From NCBI GenBank assembly GCA_964546285.1, contig CAZJJK010000123.1:1-8755 (forward strand): a stretch of DNA of 8,755 nt, written 5' to 3'. Below, piece by piece: positions 6,385-8,755 of the stretch (positions within the stretch are counted from its first letter, which is position 1; every line of letters begins with the position of its first letter). Position numbers and translations under genes: made by a program. Below the pieces are notes generated by a model. The model was given only the letters and a program-made list of their open reading frames with translations, was not told the DNA's origin and ran no database searches. This DNA is from CAZJJK01 sp964546285. GTDB lineage: Bacteria; Spirochaetota; Spirochaetia; Treponematales; Breznakiellaceae.

Positions 6385-7862
6385 ACACGCCTCAACAGAC
6401 TAAGACCGCAAAGCCTGGCGTTTCCGCCCTTTTCACCGACTTTTATGAATTAACCATGGCCCAAGGTTTCTGGAAGCGTGACATGAATCGCCGGGCGTGC
6501 TTTGATATGTTCTTTCGCCGGCATCCCTTTGATGGCGGTTTTTCAATATTCGCCGGTTTGGAAACGCTTCTGGAGAAAATCAGACTTTTCCGCTTTTCGG
6601 AGGACGATCTTGTTTATCTAGACAGCTTGGGCCTTTTTGAACCCGCTTTTTTAGCCTTTTTACGAGACTTTCATTTTAATGGAACGATATGGGCACAGGC
6701 CGAAGGTAGCGTCGTTTTCCCTCAGGAGCCACTGCTCCGCGTAGACGCTAAGCTTATAGAAGCCCAAATAATTGAGGGCTTAGTACTTAATACTATTAAT
6801 TTCCAATCTCTAATCGCCACAAAGACCGCCAGGGTCAACCAGGCTATCTGTCATGGCGATCTAATGGAATTTGGCCTTAGGCGGGCGCAGGGTCCGGATG
6901 GCGCTTTTTCAGCCACTAGAGCGGCCTATATTGGCGGCGCCGATGGCACTTCCAATACTGAGGCTGGCCGGCTCTTGGGTATTCCGGTTCGCGGCACCAT
7001 GGCTCATTCTTGGGTAATGTCCTTTCCTAACGAGCTGGACGCCTTTCGCGCCTATGCCGATATGTATCCGGATACCAGCGTCTTTCTCATTGATACCTAT
7101 GATACGCTCGGCTCCGGCATAGGCAACGCTATTACGGTAGGCAAGGAATTAGCCGCCCGGGGTAAAAATTTTGGCGTCCGCTTGGATTCCGGTGATATTC
7201 ATTATCTATCAACAAAGGTTCGGAAAAGACTGGATGAGGCCGGGCTGAAAAAGGCTTTTATCGCCGTTTCTAATGATTTGGACGAAACCATCATCCAAAC
7301 CCTGAGCGCCGCCGGCGCTCCAGTAGACAGCTGGGGGGTCGGGACTCAAATGGTGACAGGCCGAAACGAGGCCGCCTTTACCGGCGTCTATAAATTGGCG
7401 GCTTTGGACGATGGCACCGGACGTATGCGGCCGGTTATGAAATTTTCGGACAATCCGGAAAAAACGACCAATCCGGGGATAAAGCAGCTTTGGCGGCTGT
7501 TTGATAGCCAAGGCATGGCGGTGGCCGATATATTAAGCTTGGTTGGGGCAAACGGCGAGACAGACGATATTTCAAGCGACACCACGCATACTTTCTGGCA
7601 CCCCCAAGTGGATTACCGCCATTTCCGTTATCAGCCTGAAGGCCCAATTTTGCCGCTTCTGAAAGAGCGTTTGCGAGAAGGAAAGCCCGTTGGACAAGCG
7701 GCGGCGCTTGACGTTATCCGAAAACGCGTTGAAACGGATTTAGCCCAATTTGACGATAGCTATAAGCGTTTCCTCAATCCACATATATATAAGGTGTCCA
7801 TAAGCGATAAACTCAAAGAGCTTAAGCTTGGTCTTATCCGCGAGAGAATCGGCGATTTATAA
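6381..7862 (+). CDS. pncB: Nicotinate phosphoribosyltransferase
   Basis: The enzyme joins nicotinate and PRPP, with ATP hydrolysis, to give nicotinate mononucleotide in the Preiss-Handler route to NAD. It uses the nicotinate made by PncA. At 493 residues it fits the longer bacterial NAPRTase class. Family segments occur in order: LFTDFYELTMAQGFW (17-31), EFGLRRAQGPDGA (163-175), GTMAHSWV (205-212) with the conserved active-site histidine H209, FLIDTYDT (235-242), GVRLDSGD (265-272) and DSWGVGTQM (316-324). The glycine- and aspartate-rich loops that hold PRPP look intact. The ATG overlaps the pncA stop (ATGA). The only upstream ribosome-binding sequence is GGGG at 6367-6370, so coupling to pncA translation is likely. 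A gap of 44 bp without a terminator separates it from the next gene. Confidence 0.96.
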   Translation: MNTPQQTKTAKPGVSALFTDFYELTMAQGFWKRDMNRRACFDMFFRRHPFDGGFSIFAGLETLLEKIRLFRFSEDDLVYLDSLGLFEPAFLAFLRDFHFNGTIWAQAEGSVVFPQEPLLRVDAKLIEAQIIEGLVLNTINFQSLIATKTARVNQAICHGDLMEFGLRRAQGPDGAFSATRAAYIGGADGTSNTEAGRLLGIPVRGTMAHSWVMSFPNELDAFRAYADMYPDTSVFLIDTYDTLGSGIGNAITVGKELAARGKNFGVRLDSGDIHYLSTKVRKRLDEAGLKKAFIAVSNDLDETIIQTLSAAGAPVDSWGVGTQMVTGRNEAAFTGVYKLAALDDGTGRMRPVMKFSDNPEKTTNPGIKQLWRLFDSQGMAVADILSLVGANGETDDISSDTTHTFWHPQVDYRHFRYQPEGPILPLLKERLREGKPVGQAAALDVIRKRVETDLAQFDDSYKRFLNPHIYKVSISDKLKELKLGLIRERIGDL

Positions 7863-7906
7863 ACGCCGAAGCTCATAACATCGATCTTGTTGGTAAAAGG
7901 GTCACT

Positions 7907-8755
7907 ATGAACAAGCAGGGCTTAAGCCCGGTTATTAAGGTTATTGATGAAAAATGCGTCAACTGTCATGCCTGCATTACGGTTTGCCCGGTCAAATTCT
8001 GCATCGATGGTTCTGGCGATACGGTGAAAGTCAATCATGATGTCTGTATTGGTTGTGGGCGCTGTATCAGCGCCTGCACCCACGGCGCTAGGGTGGGAAT
8101 TGACGATAGCGAAGCCTTTTTTGAAGCCCTGAAACGTCATGAAAAAATGATCGCTATCGTGGCGCCGGCGGTAGCGGCGAAATACCCGGACGATTATCTA
8201 CGTTTCAACGCCTGGCTAGAGAGCTTAGGCGTCGCGGCTATTTTCGATGTCGCCTTCGGCGCGGAACTCACGGTGGAATCGTATCTTCACTATATCCGAG
8301 CCGCGAAGCCCGACATGGTCATCGCTCAGCCCTGCCCAGCTATCGTTACTTATATAGAATTATTCCAAAAAGAATTGCTACCTTATCTCGCCCCAGCGGA
8401 CAGCCCGATGCTTCATACCATAAAGGCGGCGTTGACCACGCGACCGGAGTATCGATCATATAAGATAGCGGTTATTTCGCCCTGCGTCGCCAAACGCCGG
8501 GAATTCGATGAAACCGGCCTAGGGAACTATAACGTCACCCTGGAACGGATTGATGAGTACCTTAAGACGAAAAAAATCGACTTAAAAACCTTTCCAGAGC
8601 GCGAATTTGATGGTTCGGCGGCTGAGCGGGCGGTTTTATTCTCTTCCCCAGGCGGGTTGAAGGAAGTCATTGAACGCGAGGCCCCGGAATTGGCCAACCG
8701 CGTTCGCAAGATAGAAGGCCCGGAAACGGTGTACCCTTATTTTATGGAACTGCCG
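7907..8755 (+). CDS. Putative sensory [FeFe]-hydrogenase-like protein (2x[4Fe-4S] plus H-cluster domain), C-terminus beyond the window
   Basis: An open frame of 283 codons runs off the right edge. The N-terminus has two [4Fe-4S] motifs, C17-x2-C-x2-C-x3-C27 and C47-x2-C-x2-C-x3-C57. From about residue 80 it resembles the [FeFe]-hydrogenase large-subunit domain. Motif L1 reads QPC143PAIV where catalytic enzymes have TSCCPxW. Motif L2 reads SPC193VAK196RREF where they have MPCxxKxxE. The two cubane-ligand cysteines and the L2 lysine are kept, while the proton-transfer cysteine is proline and the L2 methionine is serine. Comparable changes mark sensory hydrogenases (HydS/HsfB), which usually also carry a PAS domain. 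L3 and any PAS domain lie outside the window. AAGGG upstream supports the ATG. The role is probably H2 or redox sensing, and a non-catalytic iron-sulfur protein is the alternative. Confidence 0.8.
   Translation, partial: MNKQGLSPVIKVIDEKCVNCHACITVCPVKFCIDGSGDTVKVNHDVCIGCGRCISACTHGARVGIDDSEAFFEALKRHEKMIAIVAPAVAAKYPDDYLRFNAWLESLGVAAIFDVAFGAELTVESYLHYIRAAKPDMVIAQPCPAIVTYIELFQKELLPYLAPADSPMLHTIKAALTTRPEYRSYKIAVISPCVAKRREFDETGLGNYNVTLERIDEYLKTKKIDLKTFPEREFDGSAAERAVLFSSPGGLKEVIEREAPELANRVRKIEGPETVYPYFMELP

Noticed and set aside
7209..8140. Antisense frames over pncB and the start of the hydrogenase-like gene (7209-7511, 7388-7585, 7435-7647, 7922-8140)
   Set aside because: They are covered by confidently identified coding sequence on the plus strand, with no family features of their own.
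1..8755. Search for CRISPR arrays, insertion sequences, toxin-antitoxin or phage-defence genes
   Set aside because: No regularly spaced repeats, transposase frames or terminal repeats were seen. SbcCD is a housekeeping repair complex here, with no linked defence gene in view.

Overview
The window is a stretch of bacterial chromosome with tightly packed genes and a GC content judged by eye at slightly above 50%. It encodes anaerobe-type functions. The best taxonomic guess is a host-associated or free-living spirochaete of the Treponema/Breznakiella type. This rests on the look of the SbcC N-terminus and on a ferredoxin/H-cluster sensor of the kind known from termite-gut treponemes. An anaerobic Firmicute is not excluded. 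No phage, transposon, CRISPR, rRNA or tRNA signal was seen.

Layout: (1) Positions 1-1007, minus strand, hold the N-terminal 335 codons of an energy-coupling-factor (EcfA/CbiO) ABC ATPase that runs off the left edge. (2) Positions 1008-1129 are a compact divergent promoter region. A 9+9 bp inverted repeat places a TTGACC box on each strand, and each box is followed 17 bp later by a plausible -10 element. (3) Positions 1130-5423, plus strand, hold sbcD and sbcC, which overlap by 14 bp. They encode the Mre11/Rad50-like nuclease-ATPase complex that processes DNA ends and hairpins. (4) Positions 5424-5670 are a 247-bp gap with no convincing gene. It contains a weak terminator after sbcC, two TATAAT boxes, an 11+11 bp inverted repeat and a 14-bp perfect palindrome. 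It looks like the control region of the next operon. (5) Positions 5671-7862 hold pncA and pncB, overlapping by ATGA. They form the nicotinamide -> nicotinate -> nicotinate mononucleotide arm of NAD salvage. (6) From 7907 to the right edge lies the first 283 codons of a protein with two [4Fe-4S] motifs followed by an [FeFe]-hydrogenase-like H-cluster domain. Its residues deviate from catalytic enzymes in the way described for sensory (HydS/HsfB-type) hydrogenases.

PncA releases ammonia from nicotinamide, and PncB couples nicotinate to PRPP to feed NAD synthesis. The hydrogenase-like sensor lies 44 bp downstream in the same direction with no visible terminator, so the three genes may be co-transcribed and link NAD salvage to H2/redox sensing. 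That link is inference. The window is mostly well-known families. The parts worth a second look are the two intergenic control regions and the altered H-cluster motifs. I found no clear evidence of an undescribed multi-gene system.
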